Of a stretch of 64,000 nucleotides of DNA, positions 17,091 through 26,501 are shown in pieces. The translations under genes and the position numbers were made by a program. Below the pieces are notes generated by a model, which was not told the origin of the DNA, did no database searches, and saw only the letters and a list, made by a program, of their open reading frames with translations. Source of the DNA: Legionellaceae bacterium (GTDB lineage Bacteria > Pseudomonadota > Gammaproteobacteria > Legionellales > Legionellaceae); assembly GCA_030148065.1 (NCBI GenBank), contig JASBUC010000063.1:1-64000 (forward strand). The letters are read 5' to 3'. How positions within the stretch are numbered: position 1 is the stretch's first letter; each line of letters starts with the position of its first letter.

Positions 17091-18372
17091 TACAATTCTC
17101 CAACACTAGTGAAGGTACCTGCTTTAAAAGTTCTGTTACCAGTAAAAAGGATCCACAAGCCACCATAACATCATTCTCTGGAGTTTGACTAGAGGCTTGC
17201 TGGTAGGCCCGAGCAACAGATCCACAGTAATGCACTTTTGAGGCTGGGATTTCTGACTTTTTAAATACTCCTGCCATGTCCTTCAAGCTTCTTCCTCTTG
17301 GGGGGGGGAGCTCAACCAAAAACCATTGATTCACTTGTTTGTCTAAAAGCCTGATGCATTCATCCATCGCTTTATTCTTTAACATTGAGAAGATCACGTT
17401 CACTTTTCCAGTAATCTTAGACAACTCTTTTGCTAAATGCGACATTGATTGCTCATTATGGGCAACGTCAATTAAAAGCTGTCCATTTAGAAACCACTCT
17501 TGTCGAAAAGAAAGCTTAAAGCCTGCCATACCAGCTTCTACTTTGTGAAAATCAAGTTCAAGCCCAAGCTTTTGCCAGGCCGTCATCGCAGCGACTAGAT
17601 TACTAAGTTTAATTGCCGGTAAGCTTGTAAAGTTGTACTGTTTTTTTTCAAATTGATAGTACCAAGAGCTGTTTGATTCGGTGTAAGAGTAGTCAATGCC
17701 CTGTTGAATAAAGTCAGTCTTTAATGCGCGAGCATGAGAAAGCATGCTCTCAGGCGGTGACGGTTCTTGGCACACGACCATTTTATTAGCTCTAAAAACA
17801 CCAGCCTTTTCAAAGCCTATTTCCTCGAGTGTTTCGCCTAAAAAATCCATGTGATCTAAACCAATGCTAGTAATAATAGCCAGATCAGCATCAATGACGT
17901 TGGTTGCATCCAAACGCCCCCCTAAACCGACCTCCAACACAATTAGCTCAGGCTGAAATTTTTTAAAAGCAAACAAAGCGCATAAAAAAGACCATTCAAA
18001 ATAAGTAAGTTGCGATGACTTTGGATGCTCGTTAATGGCTGAAAACGCCTCATTTAACAGCTCATCAGAGATAGGAGTACCGTTAAAGCAAATTCGTTCA
18101 TTAAAGGAAAATAAGTGAGGTGAAGTAAAGCTGCCAATGGTTTTATTCATTAGCTTAGCTAAAACCTGCAACGCTTTAACCGTTGATCCTTTGCCATTAG
18201 TACCGGCAACACTGATTACCGGTTGGCACTTAGGGCGAAGGTTAAGATCATCGACTAAGGCTTGCACCCCTTCTAAGCCGAGTTTGATAACATTAATGTC
18301 CAGTTTATCAAGTTTTTCTAACCAGTCAGCTAAAATCTTTGGCCGACTTTCTTCTAAAACACACTCTCTCAT
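17083..18372 (-). CDS. folC: Dihydrofolate synthase / folylpolyglutamate synthase FolC
   Basis: Mur-ligase-like ATP enzyme that adds glutamate to dihydropteroate and folates. P-loop VAGTNGKGSTV lies at about residues 55-65; TSPHLFSFNERI, VGLGGRLDATNVI and IDVAHNEQSM follow in family order. The protein has 429 residues. A run of nine C on the coding strand (17300-17308) encodes part of LPPPRG and leaves the frame intact at this length; it is a potential slippage site. It overlaps accD by one base. Confidence 0.95.
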   Translation of the reverse strand: MRECVLEESRPKILADWLEKLDKLDINVIKLGLEGVQALVDDLNLRPKCQPVISVAGTNGKGSTVKALQVLAKLMNKTIGSFTSPHLFSFNERICFNGTPISDELLNEAFSAINEHPKSSQLTYFEWSFLCALFAFKKFQPELIVLEVGLGGRLDATNVIDADLAIITSIGLDHMDFLGETLEEIGFEKAGVFRANKMVVCQEPSPPESMLSHARALKTDFIQQGIDYSYTESNSSWYYQFEKKQYNFTSLPAIKLSNLVAAMTAWQKLGLELDFHKVEAGMAGFKLSFRQEWFLNGQLLIDVAHNEQSMSHLAKELSKITGKVNVIFSMLKNKAMDECIRLLDKQVNQWFLVELPPPRGRSLKDMAGVFKKSEIPASKVHYCGSVARAYQQASSQTPENDVMVACGSFLLVTELLKQVPSLVLENCSG

Positions 18373-19229
18373 TATACTGGTTTATTTAGTAATTTTAGTA
18401 GCAGTCGAGCAAGGCAAGATTTTAACTTTCCTCGCTCAACAATCATGTCAATGTGGCCATGTTCTAATAAAAATTCACTGCGTTGAAACCCTTCTGGCAG
18501 AGTTTGTCGTACCGTTTGGGCAATTACTCGAGGGCCGGCAAAACCAATCAAGGCCTTTGGCTCTGCAATTATTAAGTCCCCAAGCATGGCAAAACTTGCA
18601 GAAACGCCCCCCATCGTTGGATCGGTTAGGATGGAAATAAATGGCAATCTTCGTTGACTAAGCTTAGTTAGCACAGCTGAAGTTTTTGCCATTTGCATTA
18701 AAGAAAAGAGTCCTTCTTGCATTCTGGCACCACCACTGGCACTAAAGCAGATAAAAGGGCAATTGCTCTCAACCGCTCGTAAAACGCCCTGACAAAATTT
18801 ATCACCAACCGTTGCTCCCATCGAGCCACCCATGTAAGAAAATTCAAAGGCCGCAGCCACCAAGGGTAAGCCCTCAAGCGTTCCTTCTGCGACTAAAATG
18901 GCTTCTTTCTCCTGGCTTGATTTTTGAGCAGCACTAATGCGGTCTTTGTATTTTTTTAGATCTCGAAACTTGAGTCGGTCTATCGGTTCTTTATGCTCAG
19001 CAATTTCTCGATAGTCACCTTGATCGAAGATCATCTCAAAACGCGCTCTTGCGCTAATGCGATGATGATGCTGACACTTAGAACAAACGCCCAACATTCT
19101 ATCGAGTTCTTTACGATATAGAACGCTGCCACAGCCATCACATTTGACCCAAAGTCCTTCTGGCACGCCTTTCTTTTGAGAAACGTCCGTTCGAACCCTG
19201 GATGGAAGAAGTCGATTTAACCAGCTCAT
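18372..19229 (-). CDS. accD: Acetyl-CoA carboxylase carboxyltransferase beta subunit
   Basis: Forms the alpha2-beta2 carboxyltransferase that makes malonyl-CoA for fatty acid synthesis. The N-terminal zinc ribbon is complete: Cys30, Cys33, Cys49 and Cys52 in VKCDGCG and [12 protein letters not shown]. The crotonase-like body has [30 protein letters not shown] and [18 protein letters not shown]. The length of 285 residues is normal. It heads the accD-folC-dedD-cvpA operon. Confidence 0.96.
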   Translation of the reverse strand: MSWLNRLLPSRVRTDVSQKKGVPEGLWVKCDGCGSVLYRKELDRMLGVCSKCQHHHRISARARFEMIFDQGDYREIAEHKEPIDRLKFRDLKKYKDRISAAQKSSQEKEAILVAEGTLEGLPLVAAAFEFSYMGGSMGATVGDKFCQGVLRAVESNCPFICFSASGGARMQEGLFSLMQMAKTSAVLTKLSQRRLPFISILTDPTMGGVSASFAMLGDLIIAEPKALIGFAGPRVIAQTVRQTLPEGFQRSEFLLEHGHIDMIVERGKLKSCLARLLLKLLNKPV

Positions 19230-19315
19230 TGTTTATACAGTCTAAATAGAGGAAAAATGTTGCTATTTTACGGGATTTTTATCATTTAAGCTAATTTTTC
19301 CTCTAGTTCATTGAT

Positions 19316-20617
19316 TTAAAAGGAAATTTGGAAAGAAGTGTCTGGTTCTTGCACCCTGGCTCTCTGTCCATCATTCTGCCCATCATCCTTCATCGAAACA
19401 GGCAGCTCTCTGTCGTCTAAAGACGGAGGAGGAACCTCTCCTGCTTGTAAGGATTGCGCAATGAGAGAGCGGGTTTTCCAGACGTTTGTGCGCCCATTAA
19501 CGCTTGCATCTTTTAAGCTTTTAATGATTAACGCCTGAGCATCAAGGGTTGCTTTTTGTTCACCATGCGCTTGCCTTAACAGTGCCACCTCACTTTGTAG
19601 CGACGCAATCAGTGTAGACTGAGTCTCTAGCATGCTAAGTAATTGCTGATGCGGCTCTTGATTGATAGATCTTTTCTCTGCGTTCTCAGAGGCTGAATGC
19701 TGAACTCTTTGTATTGGCCGTGTTTCAAGGCAGCTACGGCTCATACTCTCTTTAACTGCCGTTAGTTCTTCTTTTAAGGCTTTGAGTTCTAAGGTGGTGT
19801 TAGCTTGCTGCTCTTCAAGGCGCGCTGCATTCTCTAATGCCGATCTAGACTGATTAAATGAGATGTTTTTTTTCTCAGCATCAATGACCTGTGAGAGTTT
19901 CTCTGAAAACAATTTAAAATCACGACACTCTAGGTAGTCAAACACATCACGAAAAGAGGCACCTAAATCACTCAACGGTTCTATCGAGGCCGTCTTAAGG
20001 GCCGCATCCACCAATTTATTGGCGCCACCGGCAAGCACATTGCCTTTTTCTGCCGCAACCCCTTTTTTACAGCGCGTCAATCTAACCGTATGGTAGAGTT
20101 CCTGCAAGCCTTCTTCTTCACTGTCACTCTCTGGTGCTCTTAAAATCTGAACCGTTTCATCAAAACCGTCCATTAAACGGTATAGGGTTAAGCCACTTCG
20201 ATAAATCAGTGCTTCTAGTTCCAACCAATTATCATTGCTAAAGCGTTCAGCCGATAAATATTTCGTCTTAATGGTCCGGTAGCTTTGTAGTAGATATCGA
20301 AGATGGAGAATTTTATCAGAGTCCCATTTATCCTCAGCCATGTAATCAATTAGCTTAGCAAGATACTGATAGCCTCTTTCTAGATGAGCATCTCTTTCCT
20401 CACCTGAAACAATTTCTAGTAAGACTCTGGTCTTGGTTGGGTTTAGACATTTTTCTATTTGATAGTCCTCTGCGCTGTACTGATAATTCTCATCAGAGGG
20501 GGAGGCTTCGGCCTCTGTTCGCGGTCGTCGCCCTACTGGACTCATTTTTTTGCGGTTTGCATACACAATGATGGCATTTGCAAACAAATCGACGAAATCG
20601 ATTAACTTTTGTGGCAT
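19316..20617 (-). CDS. Unrecognised coiled-coil protein, possible effector
   Basis: I do not recognise this 433-residue protein. The N-terminal half is helical and charged, with no signal peptide or membrane helix. Residues about 245-365 are strongly coiled-coil (ARLEEQQANTTLELKALKEE, then LLSMLETQSTLIASLQSEVALL). The C-terminus is polar with a hydrophobic end (...SFQISF), which would not contradict a Dot/Icm-type C-terminal signal. The ATG at 20617 is chosen because AAGGAG lies six bases upstream; an in-frame start 14 codons earlier lacks one. It sits 10 bases after dnaE on the same strand. The effector idea is inference only. Confidence 0.65.
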   Translation of the reverse strand: MPQKLIDFVDLFANAIIVYANRKKMSPVGRRPRTEAEASPSDENYQYSAEDYQIEKCLNPTKTRVLLEIVSGEERDAHLERGYQYLAKLIDYMAEDKWDSDKILHLRYLLQSYRTIKTKYLSAERFSNDNWLELEALIYRSGLTLYRLMDGFDETVQILRAPESDSEEEGLQELYHTVRLTRCKKGVAAEKGNVLAGGANKLVDAALKTASIEPLSDLGASFRDVFDYLECRDFKLFSEKLSQVIDAEKKNISFNQSRSALENAARLEEQQANTTLELKALKEELTAVKESMSRSCLETRPIQRVQHSASENAEKRSINQEPHQQLLSMLETQSTLIASLQSEVALLRQAHGEQKATLDAQALIIKSLKDASVNGRTNVWKTRSLIAQSLQAGEVPPPSLDDRELPVSMKDDGQNDGQRARVQEPDTSFQISF

Positions 20618-20669
20618 ACAACACTCCTTGTTTTTATGACATCGAAAATAGTTAAGCAACTAACTCATA

Positions 20670-23600
20670 TTAGTAATTTACTTCAACAGCCATTGCGAGC
20701 GACTGTTCTTTTTTACCTTGATTTAAAAAGAGTTCCAACTGTTTTATCAGCTCATCACTGGGAACGACACTAAATTCCTTGGCAGCTTTTACCAATACAC
20801 TGGCACTCTCGGTTAAGTATTTAAACAATACAGGCGTATTACCCGCATGCTCTTTCAATATAGCGAGCATGTCTTCAAAATGCGTGGCGTCCTCTTTGCT
20901 AACTTCAATTGTGAGATTTTTAGCATATCGCTCTCTTGCCTCATTAATGCTATAAGCATTATTTAATACTAAGCGCACACCACCATTAAACTTGTCTTTA
21001 GAAATCTCAGCCTCCACCACAACAATGGCATCTTTCTTTAAAAGCGCTTCAAACTGCATGAAAATTTTCTCAAACACCAGCGCTTCTTTCTTATCACTTT
21101 CATCTTCTAATGTGACGATAAAAAACTGTTTCCCTTGCTTGGTAATGATTCGTCGCACACCTGAAACAAGGGCTAGAATAACTGCACTTTTTTGGTTAAG
21201 GGAGAGTTGTCTTAATGGGGTTTTAGAAAGGTGTGGCCGCTCACGTTGATAGGTATGAACCGGATGGCTACTAAAGTAGTGCCCTATGCATTCTTTTTCA
21301 AAGCGGAGTTTTTCAATCAATGGCCATTCTGGGATCTGCGAGTCACATTTGGCTGAGCTCTCTGCTGCTGAAAATAAGTTAATCTGCCCCATTTCCTCAC
21401 TTTTTAGCGTTTGCTGGGATGCTTTTAAGGCTGATTCAATGGCTTGAAACATGGTTGCTCGGTTTTCAGGGAAACAATCGCAGGCACCACTTTTAATCAA
21501 GGCTTCAAGTGAGCGTTTATTAAGTTTTTTGGCTGTCACTCGCTCACAAAACTCAAAAAGGCCGTTGTAGTCGCCAGCGCGATCACGTTCAGCAACAATG
21601 CTCTCAATCACTCCTTCGCCCAGACCTTTAATGGCCCCCAAACCATAAATGATCTCTCCATTTTTACGAACACCAAATTTATACTGACCTTCATTAATGG
21701 ATGGCAGTCTCACTTTAATTTTCAAGTTTTTACATTCTTCTAAGAAAATGACCACTTTATCGGTGTTGTCTAAATCACTGGATAAAACAGCTGCCATGAA
21801 GGCTTCTTTGTAGTGAGCTTTGAGCCAAGCCGTTTGATAAGCAACCAGGGCATAAGCAGCAGAGTGAGACTTGTTAAACCCATAACCTGCAAATTTTTCC
21901 ATGATGTCAAAAATAGAATCCGCCGTCTCATGTTCAACGCCTCGCTCTACCGAGCCTTTAACAAAAATCTCACGCTGTTTGGCCATTTCTTCGGCTTTTT
22001 TCTTACCCATGGCTCGACGTAGAAGATCGGCCGCCCCCAAGGTAAAGCCTGCCAGCACCTGAGCAATCTGCATGACTTGTTCTTGGTAGAGAATAACCCC
22101 ATAGGTCGGCTTAAGAATTGGTTCAAGCTTGGGATGTGGATAGACGACTTCTGCGCGCCCATGTTTTCGATCGATAAAATCATCAACCATGCCCGACTGC
22201 AAGGGCCCCGGTCTAAAGAGCGCCACCAAGGCGATGATTTCTTCAAAACAATCCGGTTGTAGCCTTGAAATCAACTCTTTCATGCCACGAGACTCTAGCT
22301 GAAAGACCGCAGTGGTAAGACATTGCTTTAACAGTTGAAAGCTCTCAGGATCATCGGTTGGAATAAGCTCAATGTTAATCTCTTGCCCCAACTGCTCCTT
22401 AACATTTTTCAAGGCCCAATCGATGATGGTCAAGGTGCGAAGTCCTAGAAAATCAAATTTAACCAATCCAACACTCTCAATGTCATCTTTATCAAATTGA
22501 CTGACAATTTGAGATTTGCCTTCCTCACAATAAACGGCGGAAAAATCTGATAACATTGAAGGTGAGATAACCACCCCTCCTGCATGTTTACCAACGTTTC
22601 GAGTAATGCCCTCAAGCTTTAATGCCAAATCAATTAACGCTTTGACGTCACTGTCTTCCTTATAAAGCGTGTTTAATTCTTCATTTTCAGCCATCGCCTT
22701 AGTTAGAGTCATGCCTATTTCAAAAGGGATGAGCTTAGCAATGCGATCGACAAACCCATAAGGGTGGCCCAATACTCGACCTACGTCTCGCACCACCGCT
22801 TTAGCCGCCATGCGGCCAAAAGTAATGATTTGGGAAACACTCTCGCGGCCATACTTATTAGCCACATAATCTATCACCCTGTCTCGGCCATCCATGCAAA
22901 AATCAACGTCAAAATCTGGCATTGAGACCCGCTCTGGGTTTAAAAAACGTTCAAAAAGAAGCTCATACTGTAAGGGGTCAAGATCGGTAATTTTAAGCGC
23001 ATAAGCCACCAAAGAGCCTGCACCAGAACCGCGTCCTGGTCCAACCGGGATCCCATGCTCTTTCGACCACTGAATAAAATCCGCAACGATTAAAAAGTAG
23101 CCCGGAAACCCCATGTTATTAATCACGTCCAATTCAACTTTAAGACGTCTTTCATACACTTCTTGGCTAAGACCGGTTGAAGACACGCCATCCGTTAAAA
23201 TAACCTCAAAACGCTCTTTTAAGCCACTAAAGGCAATTTGTTCTAAATATTGCCCTGTCGTGATACCGGCTGGAATGGGAAAGTCAGGCAGGAATGTTTT
23301 ATCAAACTCTAAAATGACGTTGCAGCGTTTTGCGACTTCTTTTGTGTTAGCAATGGCGCTTGGATAAGCACTAAAGAGTGCCTGCATCTCTTCAGGGCCT
23401 TTTAAGTACTGTTCTTTAGAGTGAAAATTGCCTTTATCACCCTCTTCTAGAGTCATTCCCTTAGCAATACAGACTCTGGCAAGATGGGCTTCAAAGTCGT
23501 TTTTATCAGTAAAACAAATGGTGTTACTTGCGATTAGTGGAAGTGATAGCCTTTTGGCAAGCATTAACGCCTCTTGTCGGTATTTTGGCTCATGCAGGGT

Positions 23601-24122
23601 GCCTAAATGTTCAATTTGAATGTAAAAATCATTCGGAAAAAGCCTCTGCCAAAAGCTTGCTGCTTGCTCTGCATCATCTTGTTTATGGGCTAGAAGTAAC
23701 GCCCCGATTTCACCGGCCTCTGTGCCAGATAAAACAATTAACCCTTGTGAAAACTCTGACACCCAGTCCTTTTTCAGTAAAGGAATACCATCGAGACGTT
23801 CTGCTTGCTGATAGCCCTTCGAGATTAGCTTGGTTAAATTTAAGTACCCCTGGTTGTCCTTACAGAGAACCGTCATCTTATAGGGGTGCGCTCGCACCAC
23901 GGGGTTTTCAAACCACAGCTCTGCCCCGAGAATGGGTTTAATTTGGTTGGCGATGGCCGCTTTGTAGAACTTAACGACCGCAAACAGATTCATCACATCG
24001 GTCAAAGCAATGGCTGAATAGTCCGCCTGCCGTGCTTTTTCTAAAAAGGGTTTTATCTGTACAATTCCTTCACATAAGGAGTATTCACTGTGCACTGATA
24101 AATGGGTGAAGTCAGAGGTCAT
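20670..24122 (-). CDS. dnaE: DNA polymerase III alpha subunit
   Basis: Replicative polymerase catalytic subunit, 1150 residues. The N-terminal PHP domain starts FTHLSVHSEYSLCEG. The C-family polymerase core has VGPGRGSGAGSLVAYAL, the catalytic aspartates in MPDFDVDFCMDGRDRV, and KFDFLGLRTLTII. A tandem HhH region, an OB fold (ILALVSGVRRIITKQGKQFFIVTLED) and a beta-clamp/tau binding C-terminus follow. The GMTL..., QVMQIAQVLAGFTLGAADLLRRAMGKK segment is typical. It stands between the transporter genes and the coiled-coil gene, all on the minus strand. Confidence 0.97.
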   Translation of the reverse strand: MTSDFTHLSVHSEYSLCEGIVQIKPFLEKARQADYSAIALTDVMNLFAVVKFYKAAIANQIKPILGAELWFENPVVRAHPYKMTVLCKDNQGYLNLTKLISKGYQQAERLDGIPLLKKDWVSEFSQGLIVLSGTEAGEIGALLLAHKQDDAEQAASFWQRLFPNDFYIQIEHLGTLHEPKYRQEALMLAKRLSLPLIASNTICFTDKNDFEAHLARVCIAKGMTLEEGDKGNFHSKEQYLKGPEEMQALFSAYPSAIANTKEVAKRCNVILEFDKTFLPDFPIPAGITTGQYLEQIAFSGLKERFEVILTDGVSSTGLSQEVYERRLKVELDVINNMGFPGYFLIVADFIQWSKEHGIPVGPGRGSGAGSLVAYALKITDLDPLQYELLFERFLNPERVSMPDFDVDFCMDGRDRVIDYVANKYGRESVSQIITFGRMAAKAVVRDVGRVLGHPYGFVDRIAKLIPFEIGMTLTKAMAENEELNTLYKEDSDVKALIDLALKLEGITRNVGKHAGGVVISPSMLSDFSAVYCEEGKSQIVSQFDKDDIESVGLVKFDFLGLRTLTIIDWALKNVKEQLGQEINIELIPTDDPESFQLLKQCLTTAVFQLESRGMKELISRLQPDCFEEIIALVALFRPGPLQSGMVDDFIDRKHGRAEVVYPHPKLEPILKPTYGVILYQEQVMQIAQVLAGFTLGAADLLRRAMGKKKAEEMAKQREIFVKGSVERGVEHETADSIFDIMEKFAGYGFNKSHSAAYALVAYQTAWLKAHYKEAFMAAVLSSDLDNTDKVVIFLEECKNLKIKVRLPSINEGQYKFGVRKNGEIIYGLGAIKGLGEGVIESIVAERDRAGDYNGLFEFCERVTAKKLNKRSLEALIKSGACDCFPENRATMFQAIESALKASQQTLKSEEMGQINLFSAAESSAKCDSQIPEWPLIEKLRFEKECIGHYFSSHPVHTYQRERPHLSKTPLRQLSLNQKSAVILALVSGVRRIITKQGKQFFIVTLEDESDKKEALVFEKIFMQFEALLKKDAIVVVEAEISKDKFNGGVRLVLNNAYSINEARERYAKNLTIEVSKEDATHFEDMLAILKEHAGNTPVLFKYLTESASVLVKAAKEFSVVPSDELIKQLELFLNQGKKEQSLAMAVEVNY

Positions 24123-24173
24123 GACAATCTAAGTTCGTTGTTTGAGGCATAAACAAGTCATATTTTGCCCTAA

Positions 24174-25523
24174 TTACTCGCTTTGTGAAAGCTTTGGATC
24201 AAACTCATCGCGCACCACATCAGAGAGTAGATTTACTGAGAGCACCAACACAAACATAAAACTAAAGGCCGTTAGCATCGGCCACCATACAACTGGCTCT
24301 CTGGCAAGCTCTAATCGTGCGCTGTTAATCATGTTACCCCAACTAATGGTCAAAGGAGAGACCCCTACGCCAATGTAGGATAAAACCGCCTCAGCAAGCA
24401 CTAAAAAACTAAAGTCTAACACCACAGCTATTACCACTAAATGCATGACATTGGGTAAAATATGAGTCCATAAAATCTTGAATTTAGAGGCCCCCAGTGC
24501 CATGGCAGCCTCCACATACTCAAGCTCTCGAAGCTTTAATGTTTCAGCCCTAAGCATGCGACAAAGTCCAGTCCAACTGGTAATGCCTAGAATAAAGCAA
24601 AGCGATAAGAGCCTTGCATCCGAGCGCTCTATTAAGGTTGGAAATAAGGCTTGGTGGGTATTAATAAACACTTGCAAGCTAAGGACCATGGCCGCAATTA
24701 ATAAAACACCAGGCACCGAGCTTAAAGTAATGTAGATGTATTGAATGACGTCATCTGTCTTACCCCCAACTAAGCCTGCTAAGGTTCCTAAAATCAAAGC
24801 AAAAGGCAACATAAAAAGCGTGGTTAAAAGGCCAATCATTAAGCCCGTGCGGATACTCTTTAGACCATAATAGAATACATCTTGCCCAATCTTGCCAGTA
24901 CCCAGTATGTGATAATCAAGACTTAAATAGTAAGAAGACAGAAGCAAAAAAATTAAAAAGGCCGAGGTTAAAGAGCCAAGACTTTTCAACCTTCGTATAA
25001 CAAAGTGAATCGACTTTTCTTTTTTAAAAGCAGAGAGTACGAAGGCGCCAAAAATACTTACGAAAATCGTCAAACAAAACGTTTTAAAGAGAATGCTTAA
25101 AATGTAGCGATTCTTAGTCTTTCCATCTTTAAATTCCTGCTTAACAAATGCTAAATCCGGGTAGCGACTCTCACCAGTGAGACTAATTTCTTTCACAAAT
25201 CCTTTGACAGAAAACGGTGAGGAGTAGGTTTTTTCAAGCTGAAAGGCGCGTTTTTTAAAAACTTGGTCGAGAACACTTTGTACCGGGCCAAGGGTGTGCG
25301 TTTGCGAGTTAATTTTTTGAAAGTGAATAGAGTCAAGCAGCGCTATCAGGAAATAAAAACTGAAAATAATTAAGGTGATGGTTGCAATTTTACTCTCAGC
25401 AATATTTTTAAATTTTGCCGCAACAATGGGGCTTTTCATTGCTCTTATCATCCCGAAGGCAAACACCCCAAGAGCAAGGTAGAGTAGTAGATCGGTCACT
25501 AAGAAGACTGGGTGAATACTCAT
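24174..25523 (-). CDS. Peptide-type ABC transporter permease, YejE-like
   Basis: OppC/YejE-type inner-membrane permease of 449 residues, about 100 longer than E. coli YejE. An N-terminal pair of helices (residues 5-25 and 47-62) precedes the OppC-like region. The core BPD domain has the EAA loop EYVEAAMALGASKFKILWTHILPN, which docks the ATPase. Other segments (LGTGKIGQDVFYYGLKSIRTGLMIG, then WGNMINSARLELAREPVVWWPML) are family-typical. The ATG overlaps the upstream permease stop (ATGA). No ATPase gene occurs in this cluster. Confidence 0.85.
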   Translation of the reverse strand: MSIHPVFLVTDLLLYLALGVFAFGMIRAMKSPIVAAKFKNIAESKIATITLIIFSFYFLIALLDSIHFQKINSQTHTLGPVQSVLDQVFKKRAFQLEKTYSSPFSVKGFVKEISLTGESRYPDLAFVKQEFKDGKTKNRYILSILFKTFCLTIFVSIFGAFVLSAFKKEKSIHFVIRRLKSLGSLTSAFLIFLLLSSYYLSLDYHILGTGKIGQDVFYYGLKSIRTGLMIGLLTTLFMLPFALILGTLAGLVGGKTDDVIQYIYITLSSVPGVLLIAAMVLSLQVFINTHQALFPTLIERSDARLLSLCFILGITSWTGLCRMLRAETLKLRELEYVEAAMALGASKFKILWTHILPNVMHLVVIAVVLDFSFLVLAEAVLSYIGVGVSPLTISWGNMINSARLELAREPVVWWPMLTAFSFMFVLVLSVNLLSDVVRDEFDPKLSQSE

Positions 25524-26497
25524 TGAAACCTCACGCGTGGATCAGCCCAAGTGTATGAGAGATCGGTTAAAATCAAGCCAACAATGTATAAAATAGTGCC
25601 TAAAAAAACCATCGAGCGTACAATGGCAAAATCCTGCTGGCCAATGGCATCAATCACATAACTGCCAAGCCCAGGGATCCCAAAAAAAGATTCTAAAATT
25701 AAACTTCCCATAAAGAGGGACGGGATGATAACCACAATACCAGTTAAAATAGGTAGCAATGCATTTTTCAAGACATGGAAAAAAAGCACTTGCCAAGCAG
25801 CAAGCCCTTTGGCTTTGGCTGTTTTTACATAGTCTTTGTGCATTTCTTCTAGAAAAATAGTTCGGTACCAGCGAGCCCCAGAACCAATGCCACCAATCAC
25901 CCCAACGATGGTAGGCAATAAAATGAACTTAAACGACGCAAAGCCACCATCAAACCCTGAAATTGGCATCCACTTAAACCATTTACCAAGCAGGTATTGT
26001 CCACCAATGATGTAAAACAAACTCGAGATAGACATTAAAATGATGCAAAAAACAACCCCTGTTAAGTCTAAATAAGTACTTCTAAAAAAAGTCATGATCA
26101 TCGCAAAGGTAATGTTAACCATCAAACCAATGATTAAAACGGGCACGGCAATTATAAGACTAGGCCACATCCTTTGAGAGACATCATGACCAATGTCTCG
26201 TCCGCCATCACTTACACCAAAATCAAACAAAAATAAGCGCAGCGACTTTTGGGTAAATAAGGTTTTTTCAAGCTTATTGCCCCCTTGCTCTTTCGCATTA
26301 TAAAAAAGTGGTAAATTGTAACCGTGAGTTGATTTCCAATTCTCAATGGCTTGTTGGCTGATGTGTTTGTCACCAAGACGCATTCTAGCAATGTCATCGG
26401 GAGAATTGACCACAAAGAAAAGTAAAAAGGTAATCAAGTTCACACCAATTAAAATGGGAATGCTGTATAACAACCGTCGTATTAAATAGGCAAGCAC
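25520..26497 (-). CDS. Peptide-type ABC transporter permease, YejB-like
   Basis: OppB/YejB-type permease of 325 residues. The N-terminus MLAYLIRRLLYSIPILIGVNLITFLLFFVV is the hallmark first helix. The EAA loop is DYVKTAKAKGLAAWQVLFFHVLKNALLP, and the C-terminus has LILESFFGIPGLGSYVIDAIGQQDFAIVRSMVFLG. It would pair with the YejE-like permease to import oligopeptides or similar solutes. The gene starts four bases after the binding-protein stop codon. Confidence 0.88.
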   Translation of the reverse strand: MLAYLIRRLLYSIPILIGVNLITFLLFFVVNSPDDIARMRLGDKHISQQAIENWKSTHGYNLPLFYNAKEQGGNKLEKTLFTQKSLRLFLFDFGVSDGGRDIGHDVSQRMWPSLIIAVPVLIIGLMVNITFAMIMTFFRSTYLDLTGVVFCIILMSISSLFYIIGGQYLLGKWFKWMPISGFDGGFASFKFILLPTIVGVIGGIGSGARWYRTIFLEEMHKDYVKTAKAKGLAAWQVLFFHVLKNALLPILTGIVVIIPSLFMGSLILESFFGIPGLGSYVIDAIGQQDFAIVRSMVFLGTILYIVGLILTDLSYTWADPRVRFQ

Positions 26498-26501
26498 AGA
26501 A

